From Firm-04 sp003446315 (lineage in GTDB: Bacteria > Bacillota > Clostridia > Oscillospirales > Ruminococcaceae): a DNA stretch of 29,086 nucleotides. Of this stretch, positions 17,496 through 25,670 are shown piece after piece; position 1 is the first letter of the stretch, and each line of letters starts with the position of its first letter. The position numbers and the translations under genes are program-made. Location: NCBI GenBank assembly GCA_946530355.1, contig CAMNAB010000024.1:1-29086 (forward strand), given 5' to 3'. The notes under the pieces are model-generated. The model was not told where the DNA came from. It saw nothing but the letters and a program-made list of their open reading frames with translations, and ran no database searches.

Positions 17496-17530
17496 GCCCC
17501 GAAGCGATCGTGTTCCGGTCACTTCGGGGC
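17496..17530 (+). terminator. Scaffoldin terminator
   Basis: A 9-bp GC-rich stem (17496-17504 and 17522-17530) with a 17-base loop is followed by TTGTGTTT. It lies 46 bases after the stop. The T-run is interrupted, so it is weaker than the others. Confidence 0.6.
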
Positions 17531-17579
17531 TTGTGTTTGATTCCGTTTTCCGCGCATTCCTGTATACACCGCATATTGA

Positions 17580-17596
17580 AGCGGGGAAGCCCCGCT
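17580..17596. other. GC-rich hairpin upstream of the tcdA-like gene
   Basis: A perfect 7-bp stem (AGCGGGG/CCCCGCT) with a 3-base loop; three further pairs are possible after one mismatch. It has no T-run and lies about 55 bases upstream of the next promoter. Its role is unknown; it may be a second, weak terminator. Confidence 0.35.
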
Positions 17597-17649
17597 GCAA
17601 ATGATCTAAAGTCCGCCGGATACGCAAGTGTAAAATGTATGTCAAGTCA

Positions 17650-17678
17650 TTGCGTTTTTCGCCATAATATGATATAAT
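17650..17678 (+). promoter_or_regulatory. Promoter of the tcdA-like gene
   Basis: TTGCGT (17650-17655), a 17-base spacer and a perfect TATAAT (17673-17678) preceded by TG one base upstream (extended -10). The start codon is 30 bases downstream. Confidence 0.7.
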
Positions 17679-17707
17679 ATCTGCATCTTAAACTGAGGTG
17701 ATTTCTT

Positions 17708-18421
17708 ATGGATGAACAGTTTTCCCGCACAACGCTGCTGTTCGGTGAAGAACGCATGCAGCATATCCGGAACTGCCGCGTCGCGGTGTTCGGCATCGGC
17801 GGTGTCGGCGGTTATGTCGTGGAAGCACTCGCCCGCACCGGCATCGGTACGCTCGATCTCATCGACAATGACACGGTTTGCCGCAGCAATCTCAATCGGC
17901 AGATCATTGCACTGCACAGCACACTCGATCAATATAAAGTGGATGCAGCAAAAGCGCGTATTCACGATATTTGTCCGGATACGGTCGTGCATGCGCACCG
18001 CTGCTTCTTTTTGCCCGAAACTGCCGGTCAGTTCGATTTTTCACAATATGACTATGTGGTGGATGCCATCGACACGGTAAAAGGCAAAATCGAGATTATT
18101 TTGCGTGCACAGGCTGCCGGTACACCCGTCATTTCCTGCATGGGTGCCGGCAATAAGCTCGATCCTTCCATGCTCCGGCTCGCGGACATCTATCAGACCA
18201 ATGTCTGCCCGCTTGCCAGAGTCATGCGCTATGAGCTGCGCAAACGCGGTGTCAAAAAGCTGAAGGTCGTTTATTCCGAAGAACCGCCTGCTGTGCCTGC
18301 CATCGCCGATCCGGACGGAAAACGCCGCAATATCCCGGCTTCCAATGCGTTTGTTCCCGCTGCTGCCGGTCTGCTCCTTGCAAGCGCCGTCATTCGGGAT
18401 CTCGCAGATCAGACCGCGTAA
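17708..18421 (+). CDS. tcdA: tRNA threonylcarbamoyladenosine dehydratase (TcdA/ThiF family)
   Basis: A 237-residue E1-like enzyme of the ThiF/MoeB superfamily. TcdA cyclises t6A at position 37 of ANN-decoding tRNAs to ct6A using ATP. The nucleotide-binding glycine loop is VFGIGGVGGYV (residues 27-37), followed by LIDNDTVCRSNLNRQ, DYVVDAIDTVKGK and the TcdA-like PLARVMRYELRKRG. The length fits TcdA rather than the longer ubiquitin-type enzymes. ATG at 17708 has GAGGTG upstream. It stands alone and is convergent with the tetR gene, with only 4 bases between the stops. Other ThiF-like roles cannot be excluded, but the C-terminal half fits TcdA well. Confidence 0.88.
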   Translation: MDEQFSRTTLLFGEERMQHIRNCRVAVFGIGGVGGYVVEALARTGIGTLDLIDNDTVCRSNLNRQIIALHSTLDQYKVDAAKARIHDICPDTVVHAHRCFFLPETAGQFDFSQYDYVVDAIDTVKGKIEIILRAQAAGTPVISCMGAGNKLDPSMLRLADIYQTNVCPLARVMRYELRKRGVKKLKVVYSEEPPAVPAIADPDGKRRNIPASNAFVPAAAGLLLASAVIRDLADQTA

Positions 18422-18425
18422 ACGG

Positions 18426-19076
18426 TCAATCCCGCTTTTGCAGGTAGTTCACTGCCATATCCGCAAGCAGCTCCAGTTCTGCCCGTCCGTTGGTAAAATC
18501 ATCAGAGGGCAGCAGCTCGCCGCACAGCATCTTTTTGCTCAGCTCCAACATGGAATGTCCGCAGGTCAGGTAAAACAGTTTGAAGTCAATATCGCCACGG
18601 ATGGAGCCATCCTGCACGCCTGCACGAAATGCATCTTCCATATACGGATAAAAATTGATGATGGACTGCTCATATTCATACAGCACGGACTTTGGAACTT
18701 CATCCCGTGCCAGCATCAGATCAAATTCGCCTACCAGCTTCATAAAATCACGGTGCGTATCAAACAGCACCAGATACATTTTCATCAGGTCGGCGATGCG
18801 CTTCAAGCCGTTTTGCGATAAGAAAACTTCTGTCTCAAAAACATGGTCATACATGCCTTTGATCTTCTTCCAGAGATATGTCATTGCTGCGATCGTGATT
18901 GCGGTTTTGGTACCGAAATAGCGGTAAAGGGTTGCGACACCGACACCGCAGGCATCGGCGATATCTGTCATCTTCACAGCCTCTATTCCTTGTTTCAGAA
19001 ACATATCTGCGCTGATTTCCACTGCACGCTGTGCCCGCTTCGATTTCAGGCTATCATGCGTATTCTGATTTTCCAC
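18426..19076 (-). CDS. TetR-family transcriptional repressor
   Basis: A 216-residue one-component regulator. The N-terminal helix-turn-helix (about residues 33-60) reads MTDIADACGVGVATLYRYFG, typical of TetR proteins. The C-terminal ligand-binding part is helical and unassignable; one stretch (HRDFMKLVGEFDLMLARD) is rich in charge. The start is GTG at 19076, with GGGAGG 8 bases upstream and no better ATG. Three palindromes overlap its own promoter and leader, so autorepression is likely. It stands alone: the upstream neighbour glgA is transcribed towards it and ends in a hairpin, and the downstream gene is convergent. The target genes are therefore not obvious. Confidence 0.9.
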   Translation of the reverse strand: MENQNTHDSLKSKRAQRAVEISADMFLKQGIEAVKMTDIADACGVGVATLYRYFGTKTAITIAAMTYLWKKIKGMYDHVFETEVFLSQNGLKRIADLMKMYLVLFDTHRDFMKLVGEFDLMLARDEVPKSVLYEYEQSIINFYPYMEDAFRAGVQDGSIRGDIDFKLFYLTCGHSMLELSKKMLCGELLPSDDFTNGRAELELLADMAVNYLQKRD

Positions 19077-19107
19077 TTGACAAACCTCCCATTTTTTGAT
19101 ATATAGT

Positions 19108-19149
19108 CTATCAAATTTGATAGCTTAGCTATCATACTATAATGATAGT
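19108..19149. promoter_or_regulatory. Cluster of three palindromic operator candidates
   Basis: Three inverted repeats lie side by side: 19108-19123 (perfect 16-bp CTATCAAATTTGATAG), 19119-19133 (GATAGCT/AGCTATC around one base) and 19136-19149 (ACTAT/ATAGT around four bases). The last overlaps the tetR -10; the others are in the leader. TAGACTAT also occurs twice on the minus strand. They fit binding by a TetR dimer or several dimers. Confidence 0.65.
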
Positions 19150-19175
19150 CTAACATATTATTCTCCTTTTGTCAA
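19147..19175 (-). promoter_or_regulatory. tetR promoter
   Basis: A perfect TTGACA (19170-19175 on the minus strand), a 17-base spacer and TAGACT (19147-19152). The leader to the GTG is about 64 bases. Confidence 0.65.
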
Positions 19176-19228
19176 GCATGCGAACACCTATGAATTCTAA
19201 ATTTTTTTACACGAATTTGGTTACAAAT

Positions 19229-19260
19229 AACCCGCACCGGCATAATGACCGATGCGGGTT
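19229..19260 (-). terminator. Terminator-like hairpin after glgA
   Basis: AACCCGCA/TGCGGGTT arms (19229-19236 and 19253-19260) extend through one mismatch into CGG/CCG. It lies 9 bases after the glgA stop. The T-run on the minus strand is short (TTATTTG), and a better one lies on the plus strand, so strength on the glg operon is uncertain. Confidence 0.55.
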
Positions 19261-19269
19261 TTCGTTCTT

Positions 19270-20703
19270 TTATTGATTCCAGCCTTCCAGTTCTTTATAA
19301 AGCCCCAGATACAGCTCTGCGGAAGATGCCCAGCTAAAGTCCGCTTCCATTGCCTGCTTCTGGATCTGCTTCCAGAACGGCTTGTTTTCATATGCGCCCT
19401 TTGCACGCAGGCATGCGCCCAGCATATCATGTGCATTGTAGGTCTTGAAGGTGAAGCCGGTGCCGTTTTCACCGCCTGCATCCTTCACGGAATCACGCAG
19501 TCCGCCCGTTTCACGCACAATCGGCATGGTGCCGTAACGCATTGCATACATCTGCGCCAAGCCGCAGGGCTCACTCTGCGAGGGCATCAGGAACATATCG
19601 CAGCCGGCATAGATCCGGCGGGAACGCTGCGGATAAAATCCGATCGTCACGCTGACTGCCTGCGGATAACGCCATGCCATCTCCTTGAAGAAATCCTCGT
19701 AAACACGCTCGCCGCTGCCCAGCACTGCGAAATGGAAGCCTTCGTGGATCATCTCCTCAAAGACATACCGGATCAGATCAATGCCCTTATGTGCGACAAA
19801 CCGCGTGCAAATACCGATCAGCGGCTGGTCGTCTTCCGGCAAACCAAGTTCCTTCTGCAACGCACGCTTGCATGCCAGCTTTCCTTCCATATGTCCGATG
19901 CTGTAATGCTGATACGGCTCTGTGAGATTTTCGTCCGTTTCCGGATTATAGCTTTCCACATCTATGCCGTTCAGGAAGCCCGTCAGCTTATACTGCTTAT
20001 TCGTCAGTGCCCGATCCAGACCGTGCGAATACCACGGATCCAAGATCTCCCATGCATAACTCGGCGAAACCGTGGTGATCTTATCCGCCGTTTCGATCGC
20101 GCCCTTCATCATATTCACATTGCCGTCATACTCCAGCAGATTTGCATGATACATCGGGATGCCCATGACTTCATTCAGCACTTCTTTGCCGTATTTGCCC
20201 TGATATGCAATATTGTGGATCGTAAACACGGTGTGGATATTATCAAAGCCTTCCTGATACTTATAGAAGATCTGATAATAAACCGGTGTCAGCGCGGTCT
20301 GCCAGTCGTTGCAGTTGATGACAGCCGGCTTCCAGTCGATCACGCGCAGCATTTCCAGAATCGCACGGCTGAAAAATACAAACCGTTCGCAATCATCATA
20401 AAAGCCGTAAATGCCGTCACGCTTGAAATAATATTCATTGTCGATGAAATAATAGGTCACGCCCTGCTGTACGGCGGAGAAAATGCCGCAATATTGCTTT
20501 CTCCACGCAACATCGACTGTGATCGAAGTGATAAAGGTCATATCCTTCCGCATTTCATCGCTGATCGCCTGATACAGCGGGATCACGACACGGCAATCAT
20601 GCCCTTTGGCATTGAGTGCAAGCGGAAGTGCGCCCGCTACATCTGCCAGTCCGCCGGACGCAACATACGGTCTTGCTTCACTTGCTGCATATAAAATGTT
20701 CAT
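19270..20703 (-). CDS. glgA: Glycogen synthase GlgA (GT5)
   Basis: A 477-residue enzyme that extends alpha-1,4-glucan chains from ADP-glucose. The N-terminal Rossmann domain starts MNILYAASEARPYVASGGLADVAGALP. The acceptor-binding part includes FTIHNIAYQGKYG and NCNDWQTAL, and the C-terminal donor domain has GICTRFVAHKGIDL and MPSQSEPCGLAQMYAMRYGT with the catalytic-region glutamate. The usual KTGGL or KSGGL donor-binding loop reads ASGGL here, so the lysine is replaced. The start at 20703 follows GGAGGAAGAT; the open frame to 20736 lacks a ribosome site. It is the last gene of the glg operon, 48 bases after glgD. Confidence 0.95.
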   Translation of the reverse strand: MNILYAASEARPYVASGGLADVAGALPLALNAKGHDCRVVIPLYQAISDEMRKDMTFITSITVDVAWRKQYCGIFSAVQQGVTYYFIDNEYYFKRDGIYGFYDDCERFVFFSRAILEMLRVIDWKPAVINCNDWQTALTPVYYQIFYKYQEGFDNIHTVFTIHNIAYQGKYGKEVLNEVMGIPMYHANLLEYDGNVNMMKGAIETADKITTVSPSYAWEILDPWYSHGLDRALTNKQYKLTGFLNGIDVESYNPETDENLTEPYQHYSIGHMEGKLACKRALQKELGLPEDDQPLIGICTRFVAHKGIDLIRYVFEEMIHEGFHFAVLGSGERVYEDFFKEMAWRYPQAVSVTIGFYPQRSRRIYAGCDMFLMPSQSEPCGLAQMYAMRYGTMPIVRETGGLRDSVKDAGGENGTGFTFKTYNAHDMLGACLRAKGAYENKPFWKQIQKQAMEADFSWASSAELYLGLYKELEGWNQ

Positions 20704-20751
20704 ATCTTCCTCCTGTTTTCTTGGGATCGGATGCATGAAAACGGAAACAGA

Positions 20752-21876
20752 TCAGATTTCTGCGCCCTTTCCGATATAAAGCGGATAGCCGACAGAGCCT
20801 GTCAGTTGTCTTTCATCTGCGATCACAACATTCTTATCCGTAATCACATTGCGGATCGCACAGCGTTCGCCGATAACACCCGCCTGCGTAATAATGCTGT
20901 TCTGGATGACAGAGCCTTTTCCGATCTTGACACCGCGGAACAAGACGCAGTTTTCCACCTTGCCCTCGATGATGCAGCCGTCTGCGATCAGGGAGTTTTT
21001 AATATGCGATTCCAGACCGAAATGTACCGGTGCATTATCCTTGGTTTTGGTCAGGATCGGTGCATTTTTGTTAAACAGTGCATTGCGCTTTGCGGTATCC
21101 AGCAATTCCAGATTCGCTGCAAAATAAGATGCCAGCGAGTCGATCTTTGCGTAATAGCCGGTGTGCTCATAGGCAAAGATCCGATACCGTGCATTCCGGT
21201 CTTGCAGGATATCCTTGCGCAGGCTGTAACGGTTTCGGCTGATGGATTCCTTAACGATCCGGCGCAGGAAATCCTTGCTCATAATGAACATATCCAGACC
21301 GAGATTGCAGCTTCCCGTCATCGGCGGGTTAATCATCACATCATTGACAAAGCCATCTCCGCCGATGCCGAAGATCTCTGCGGATGCACCCGTCGCCTGA
21401 TCGTAATAGCCCTTTGCATAGATCGCGGTAATATCTGCGCCGGATGCGATATGCGCTTCAATCGCCGGACGATAATCAATATTTGTGACAATATTGCAAT
21501 CCGTCAGGATCACATATTCTGCTGCTGCATGCTCCACAAAGCTCCAGATATTGCCAAGCGCATCCAATTTGCCGTGATACATTGTGGAACTGGTATGGCT
21601 GTAAGGCGGGAGCAGGTGCAGTCCGCCCTTTTTTCTTGCGAGATCCCACTCTCTGCCGGATCCGATGTGGTCAAGCAGAGAACCGTAATTGCGTTTGGTG
21701 ATGACACCCACCTGCGAGATTCCGGAATTTACCAGATTCGAAAGCGGAAAATCAATCAGCCGGTATCTGCCGCCGAACGGTACAGAACCGAGTGTGCGGT
21801 TCTTTGTGAGATCAAAAATTGCATCTTCATGGATACTGGCAAACACCAGACCCAATACATTTTGATTGGTTCCCAT
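20752..21876 (-). CDS. glgD: Glucose-1-phosphate adenylyltransferase subunit GlgD
   Basis: A 374-residue non-canonical partner subunit of ADP-glucose pyrophosphorylase in Firmicutes. GlgD alone is thought to be weak or inactive and to modulate GlgC. It keeps the family landmarks FGGRYRLIDFPLSNLVNSGI and GLHLLPPY. The N-terminal nucleotide loop of GlgC (GGQGSRL) is replaced by LGLVFASIHEDAIFDLT, as is typical of GlgD. The C-terminal part has the left-handed beta-helix pattern. The ATG at 21876 has GGAGG 6 bases upstream. It lies 25 bases after glgC. Confidence 0.94.
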   Translation of the reverse strand: MGTNQNVLGLVFASIHEDAIFDLTKNRTLGSVPFGGRYRLIDFPLSNLVNSGISQVGVITKRNYGSLLDHIGSGREWDLARKKGGLHLLPPYSHTSSTMYHGKLDALGNIWSFVEHAAAEYVILTDCNIVTNIDYRPAIEAHIASGADITAIYAKGYYDQATGASAEIFGIGGDGFVNDVMINPPMTGSCNLGLDMFIMSKDFLRRIVKESISRNRYSLRKDILQDRNARYRIFAYEHTGYYAKIDSLASYFAANLELLDTAKRNALFNKNAPILTKTKDNAPVHFGLESHIKNSLIADGCIIEGKVENCVLFRGVKIGKGSVIQNSIITQAGVIGERCAIRNVITDKNVVIADERQLTGSVGYPLYIGKGAEI

Positions 21877-21901
21877 TTGTTACCTCCGTTTTCGCGTGCG
21901 G

Positions 21902-23110
21902 TCAGATTGATTCAGACAGAATCTGCTTTGGCAGGACTTCTTTGCCCGCACCGACTGTAATATTGTGCCCGGTCACGGCAATGCCCCATTCATCGCGGTT
22001 TTCTCCGGAATATTCCTCCGGACTCCTGCCGATATGCGCATTCTCCTCAACGACACAGTTTTCACCGACAATTGCATATTCCACAACAGCGCCTGCTTTG
22101 ATGACCGTGCCCGGCATCACAACGCTATACTGTACTTTTGCGCCTTCTTCAATGGTCACACCGCCGAAAATGACGGAGAAATCGACCTTGCCGCCGATGA
22201 CGGAGCCTTCCGTTATCATGGCATTTTCGATCTCGGCACTTGCGCCGATATACTGCGGCGGAAGATTGCTGTGGCGGGAATAAATACGCCACGATTTATC
22301 ATATAGATTGAGCTGCTCTGCCGGTGCAAGCAGATCCATATTGGCATCCCACAGAGAGCCGAGCGTGCCCACATCCTTCCAATAGCCTTCAAAGGTGTAT
22401 GCATACAGCCGTTCGCCGTCATTCAGCATTGCCGGAATGATATCCTTGCCGAAATCCTTTGAACCGGTGTTTGCATTTTCATTTTCGATCAGATATTTCT
22501 TCAGTTTTGACCATGTGAACACATAGATGCCCATGGAAGCGAGCGTGGATTTCGGTTCTGCCGGCTTTTCCACGAAATCTGTGACGCGCATTTCGTCATC
22601 ACAGATCATGATGCCCATTCTCGATGCCTCGGAACGCGGCACATCCAATACGGCAATGGTCAGATCTGCCTTTTGCTTCTTGTGATAATCCACCATTTTG
22701 CCGTAATCCATTTTATAGATATGGTCGCCGCCCAACACCACGACATATTCCGGATCATATCGCTCGATAAAGCTGATATTCTGGTAAATGGCATTCGCTG
22801 TGCCCTCATACCATGATGCGCCGGAATTGCTCTCATAAGGCGGGAGCACATGCACGCCGCCGTTCATGCGGTCCAGATCCCACGGTTCGCCGTTTCCGAT
22901 ATATTCATTCAGCACCAGCGGCTGATACTGTGTCAGCACACCGACCGTATCAATGCCGGAATTCGTGCAGTTTGACAACGGGAAATCAATCAGACGATAT
23001 TTGCCGCCGAACGGTACTGCCGGCTTTGCCATATCATGTGTCAGCGCATAGAGTCTGCTGCCCTGTCCGCCCGCCAAAAGCATCGCTACGACTTCTTTTT
23101 TCGTATTCAT
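21902..23110 (-). CDS. glgC: Glucose-1-phosphate adenylyltransferase GlgC
   Basis: A 402-residue enzyme that makes ADP-glucose from ATP and glucose-1-phosphate, the committed step of glycogen synthesis. Visible are AMLLAGGQGSRLYALT (nucleotide loop), KPAVPFGGKYRLIDFPLSNC, the ADP-glucose pyrophosphorylase signature WYEGTANAIYQN, VVLGGDHIYKMDY, and DFVEKPAEPKS with the sugar-phosphate lysine. A C-terminal beta-helix follows. The ATG at 23110 follows AAAGGAGG. It is the second gene of the glg operon and lies 21 bases after glgB, next to its partner glgD. Confidence 0.96.
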   Translation of the reverse strand: MNTKKEVVAMLLAGGQGSRLYALTHDMAKPAVPFGGKYRLIDFPLSNCTNSGIDTVGVLTQYQPLVLNEYIGNGEPWDLDRMNGGVHVLPPYESNSGASWYEGTANAIYQNISFIERYDPEYVVVLGGDHIYKMDYGKMVDYHKKQKADLTIAVLDVPRSEASRMGIMICDDEMRVTDFVEKPAEPKSTLASMGIYVFTWSKLKKYLIENENANTGSKDFGKDIIPAMLNDGERLYAYTFEGYWKDVGTLGSLWDANMDLLAPAEQLNLYDKSWRIYSRHSNLPPQYIGASAEIENAMITEGSVIGGKVDFSVIFGGVTIEEGAKVQYSVVMPGTVIKAGAVVEYAIVGENCVVEENAHIGRSPEEYSGENRDEWGIAVTGHNITVGAGKEVLPKQILSESI

Positions 23111-23131
23111 AGAACAAGCGCCTCCTTTATA

Positions 23132-25354
23132 TTATGATTCATCATTTTTCGGATTCTTTTTTCCGATGCGCGGTTTTTTGGGCTGTTCCGCCGCAGCATC
23201 TGCTTTTTTCGCACGGGTTTTCTTCGGTTTTTCCGCCTTCACTGGCTCGGCAGCATCTGCTTTCTTTGCGCGGGTCTTCTTCGGCTTTTCTGCCTTTACG
23301 GGCTCGGCTGCATCTGCTTTTTTTGCGCGGGTCTTCTTCGGCTTTTCTTCCTTTACAGGCTCCGCAGCATCTGCTTTCTTTGCGCGGGTCTTCTTTGGCT
23401 TTTCTTCCTTTACAGGCTCGGCTGCATCTGCCTTCTTTGCACGGGTCTTTTTCGGTGCAAGACGGTAATACTGCACGGACAGCGGCGGGAGCGTCAATTC
23501 AACCGACTGCTCAAAGCCATGCATTCCGACTTCCTCGGACTTGACCTTTTTGGATGCCGTTCCGCTGCCGCCGAATGCAGTCGCATCGGAATCAAATACA
23601 AGCGTATAGGTTCCCTCATGCGGCACGCCGATGCGGTAATGCTCTCTGCCGACCGGTACAAAATTGCACACAGCGATCACTTCTTCACCGCTGTCATCAA
23701 TGCGGCGGAATGCGATCACACTCTGCCGGTAGTCATCATTGGAGATCCAGCTAAAACCCTTCCATGAATCGTCATTTTCCCAAAGCGCCGGTGTATCCTT
23801 ATAGAATTTATTCAGTGCCTTTGAAAATTCCCGCATGGTATTATGACTCGGATAATCCAGCATGAACCATTCCAGCTCCTGCTGATAATTCCATTCCTTG
23901 CGCTGTGCAAATTCCTGACCCATAAAGAGCAGCTTCTTACCCGGATGCGCAAACATATAGCAAAGGAATGCACGATACGATGCGAATTTATCATTTTCAG
24001 TACCCGGCATTTTCTCCAGCATGGAGCACTTGCCGTGCACGATCTCATCATGCGAGATCGGCAGAACATAATTCTCGGAGAAACAATAGAAGAATGAGAA
24101 TGTGAGCTTATCATGATTGAATGCACGATACAGCGGATCCATTGACATATAGGACAGCATATCGTTCATCCAGCCCATATTCCACTTGAAATTGAAGCCC
24201 AAGCCGCCGATATCGGTCGGTTTTGTGACCAGCGGCCATGCCGTGGATTCTTCTGCGATCATCAAAACATCCGGATGTCTGCCGAATGCGGCTTCATTGA
24301 GCTGCTTCAAAAATGCAACGGCTTCCAGATTCTCTCTGCCGCCTTTGACATTCGGCCGCCACTCGCCGTCTCTGCGGTCATAATCGAGATAAAGCATGGA
24401 AGCAACCGCATCTACGCGCAAACCGTCAATATGAAATTCATCCAGCCAATACAGTGCAGAGGAGATCAGGAACGAGCAGACTTCCGGTCTGCCGTAATCA
24501 AATACTCTTGTGCCCCATCCCTTATGCTCCCGCTTCAGCGGATCGGTATATTCATACAGGCATGCGCCGTCAAATTCATAAAGTCCCTGTTCATCTTTCG
24601 GGAAATGCGCCGGAACCCAGTCCAGAATCACGCCGATTTCAGCCTGATGGAACATGTCGATCATCTGACGGAAATCATCCGGTGTTCCGAAACGGGATGT
24701 CGGTGCAAAATAGCCGGTCACCTGATATCCCCATGAACCGTCATAAGGATATTCCGTCAGCGGCATAAACTCCACATGCGTATAGGACATTTCCTGCATA
24801 TACGGGATCAACTGCTTTGCAAATTCCACATAATTCAGCGGATTTCCGTCCTCATATGTGCGCCACGAGGCATAATGCACCTCATAAATATTCATCGGCG
24901 ATTTATAGACATTGGTCTTCGCCTTTTTCTCCGCCCATGCTGCATCCTTCCACTGATAGGCGGATTCATAGAGCTTGGTCGCATTCTGCGGTGCGGTTTC
25001 AAAATGCGTTCCGTAGGGGTCGTTCTTGAGTTTTACATCGCCTGATTTCGTCAAAATGCTGTATTTATATATTGTATACGGCGGAAGAAGATCCAACGAT
25101 GCTTCCCATACGCCGTCTGCTATCGGCAGCATTGTGTTGGCATCCCGGTTCCACTCGTTAAAATCGCCGACTACGGAAACATCTATCGCATTCGGTGCCC
25201 AAACGCGAAAAACGGTCTTTTTGACACCGTCGCGTTCTTCCGTATGTGCACCGAAAAAGCGCTGTGCATCGTAATTTTTGCCCTGATAAAACAGATGCAG
25301 CGGAAACGAATTCGGATTTTGTCCCGTATTCTGATTGTTCTGTGACATACCCAT
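23132..25354 (-). CDS. glgB: 1,4-alpha-glucan branching enzyme GlgB with basic repeat tail
   Basis: A 740-residue GH13 enzyme that creates alpha-1,6 branches in glycogen. An N-terminal CBM48 domain (VFRVWAPNAIDVSVVGDFNEWN) is followed by the catalytic barrel with DGLRVDAVASMLYLDY (nucleophile Asp), MIAEEST (acid/base Glu) and PISHDEIVHGK, then the all-beta C domain ending LPPLSVQYYRLAP. Residues about 635-740 are an extra tail: four copies of the 19-residue unit KKTRAKKADAAEPVKEEKP (two with KAEKP), a partial fifth, and a Lys-rich end. This tail is not part of normal GlgB. The start at 25354 has GGGAGG close upstream; an ATG two codons on is possible. It is the first gene of the operon. Confidence 0.95.
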   Translation of the reverse strand: MGMSQNNQNTGQNPNSFPLHLFYQGKNYDAQRFFGAHTEERDGVKKTVFRVWAPNAIDVSVVGDFNEWNRDANTMLPIADGVWEASLDLLPPYTIYKYSILTKSGDVKLKNDPYGTHFETAPQNATKLYESAYQWKDAAWAEKKAKTNVYKSPMNIYEVHYASWRTYEDGNPLNYVEFAKQLIPYMQEMSYTHVEFMPLTEYPYDGSWGYQVTGYFAPTSRFGTPDDFRQMIDMFHQAEIGVILDWVPAHFPKDEQGLYEFDGACLYEYTDPLKREHKGWGTRVFDYGRPEVCSFLISSALYWLDEFHIDGLRVDAVASMLYLDYDRRDGEWRPNVKGGRENLEAVAFLKQLNEAAFGRHPDVLMIAEESTAWPLVTKPTDIGGLGFNFKWNMGWMNDMLSYMSMDPLYRAFNHDKLTFSFFYCFSENYVLPISHDEIVHGKCSMLEKMPGTENDKFASYRAFLCYMFAHPGKKLLFMGQEFAQRKEWNYQQELEWFMLDYPSHNTMREFSKALNKFYKDTPALWENDDSWKGFSWISNDDYRQSVIAFRRIDDSGEEVIAVCNFVPVGREHYRIGVPHEGTYTLVFDSDATAFGGSGTASKKVKSEEVGMHGFEQSVELTLPPLSVQYYRLAPKKTRAKKADAAEPVKEEKPKKTRAKKADAAEPVKEEKPKKTRAKKADAAEPVKAEKPKKTRAKKADAAEPVKAEKPKKTRAKKADAAAEQPKKPRIGKKNPKNDES
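23192..23452 (-). repeat. Tandem 57-bp repeats in the 3' end of glgB
   Basis: The core GCATCTGC on the plus strand recurs at 23196, 23253, 23310, 23367 and 23424, exactly 57 bases apart. Four full units and one partial unit encode the lysine-rich repeats of the GlgB tail. Units differ mainly at third codon positions and one Glu/Ala site. The reverse strand is open too, giving a false antisense frame. Confidence 0.95.
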
Positions 25355-25483
25355 AAGTTCCTCCCGAACCGATCCGGCTGTGATACCGGTCGTTTCCAAT
25401 CCTTTCTTTCATAAAATTCAATCATTTTTTGTATCGTGCACATTGCGCAAAAATCCGCGCGGGTGACAATACGCCGTATATAC

Positions 25484-25512
25484 ATTTTACCATAAATCGC
25501 CGCAAGTTTCAA
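25484..25512 (-). promoter_or_regulatory. Promoter of the glg operon
   Basis: On the minus strand, TTGAAA (25507-25512), a 17-base spacer and TAAAAT (25484-25489). It leaves a leader of about 120 bases before glgB, in which I recognise no riboswitch. The stretch from here to the spoIIE stop (25513-25670) is AT-rich and shows no clear terminator for spoIIE. Confidence 0.6.
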
Positions 25513-25670
25513 GCCCTTTTGCAATTTAATATAAAATTTGGAACATCGGACACTTTTTTCAAATGTATTTTGTGCAGATTAACAATAATCATTCGTTCTG
25601 TGTGCTATTTTTCATAAAAATCACGGTATTTGAGGAACTGGGTTAAACATTTTACAGAGTCTGTCTGCAA

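Noticed and set aside
23192..23452. Regular repeats as a possible CRISPR array
   Set aside because: There are no unique spacers; the whole 57-bp unit is repeated and encodes a continuous protein tail.
23166..23468. Repetitive plus-strand frame opposite the GlgB tail
   Set aside because: It is the reverse reading of the 57-bp repeats in glgB; it has no ribosome site and only repeats FFARVFFG-like units.
25158..25524. Minus-strand frames across the glgB leader
   Set aside because: They span the promoter and leader of glgB and enter glgB out of frame; no ribosome site or protein-like composition.
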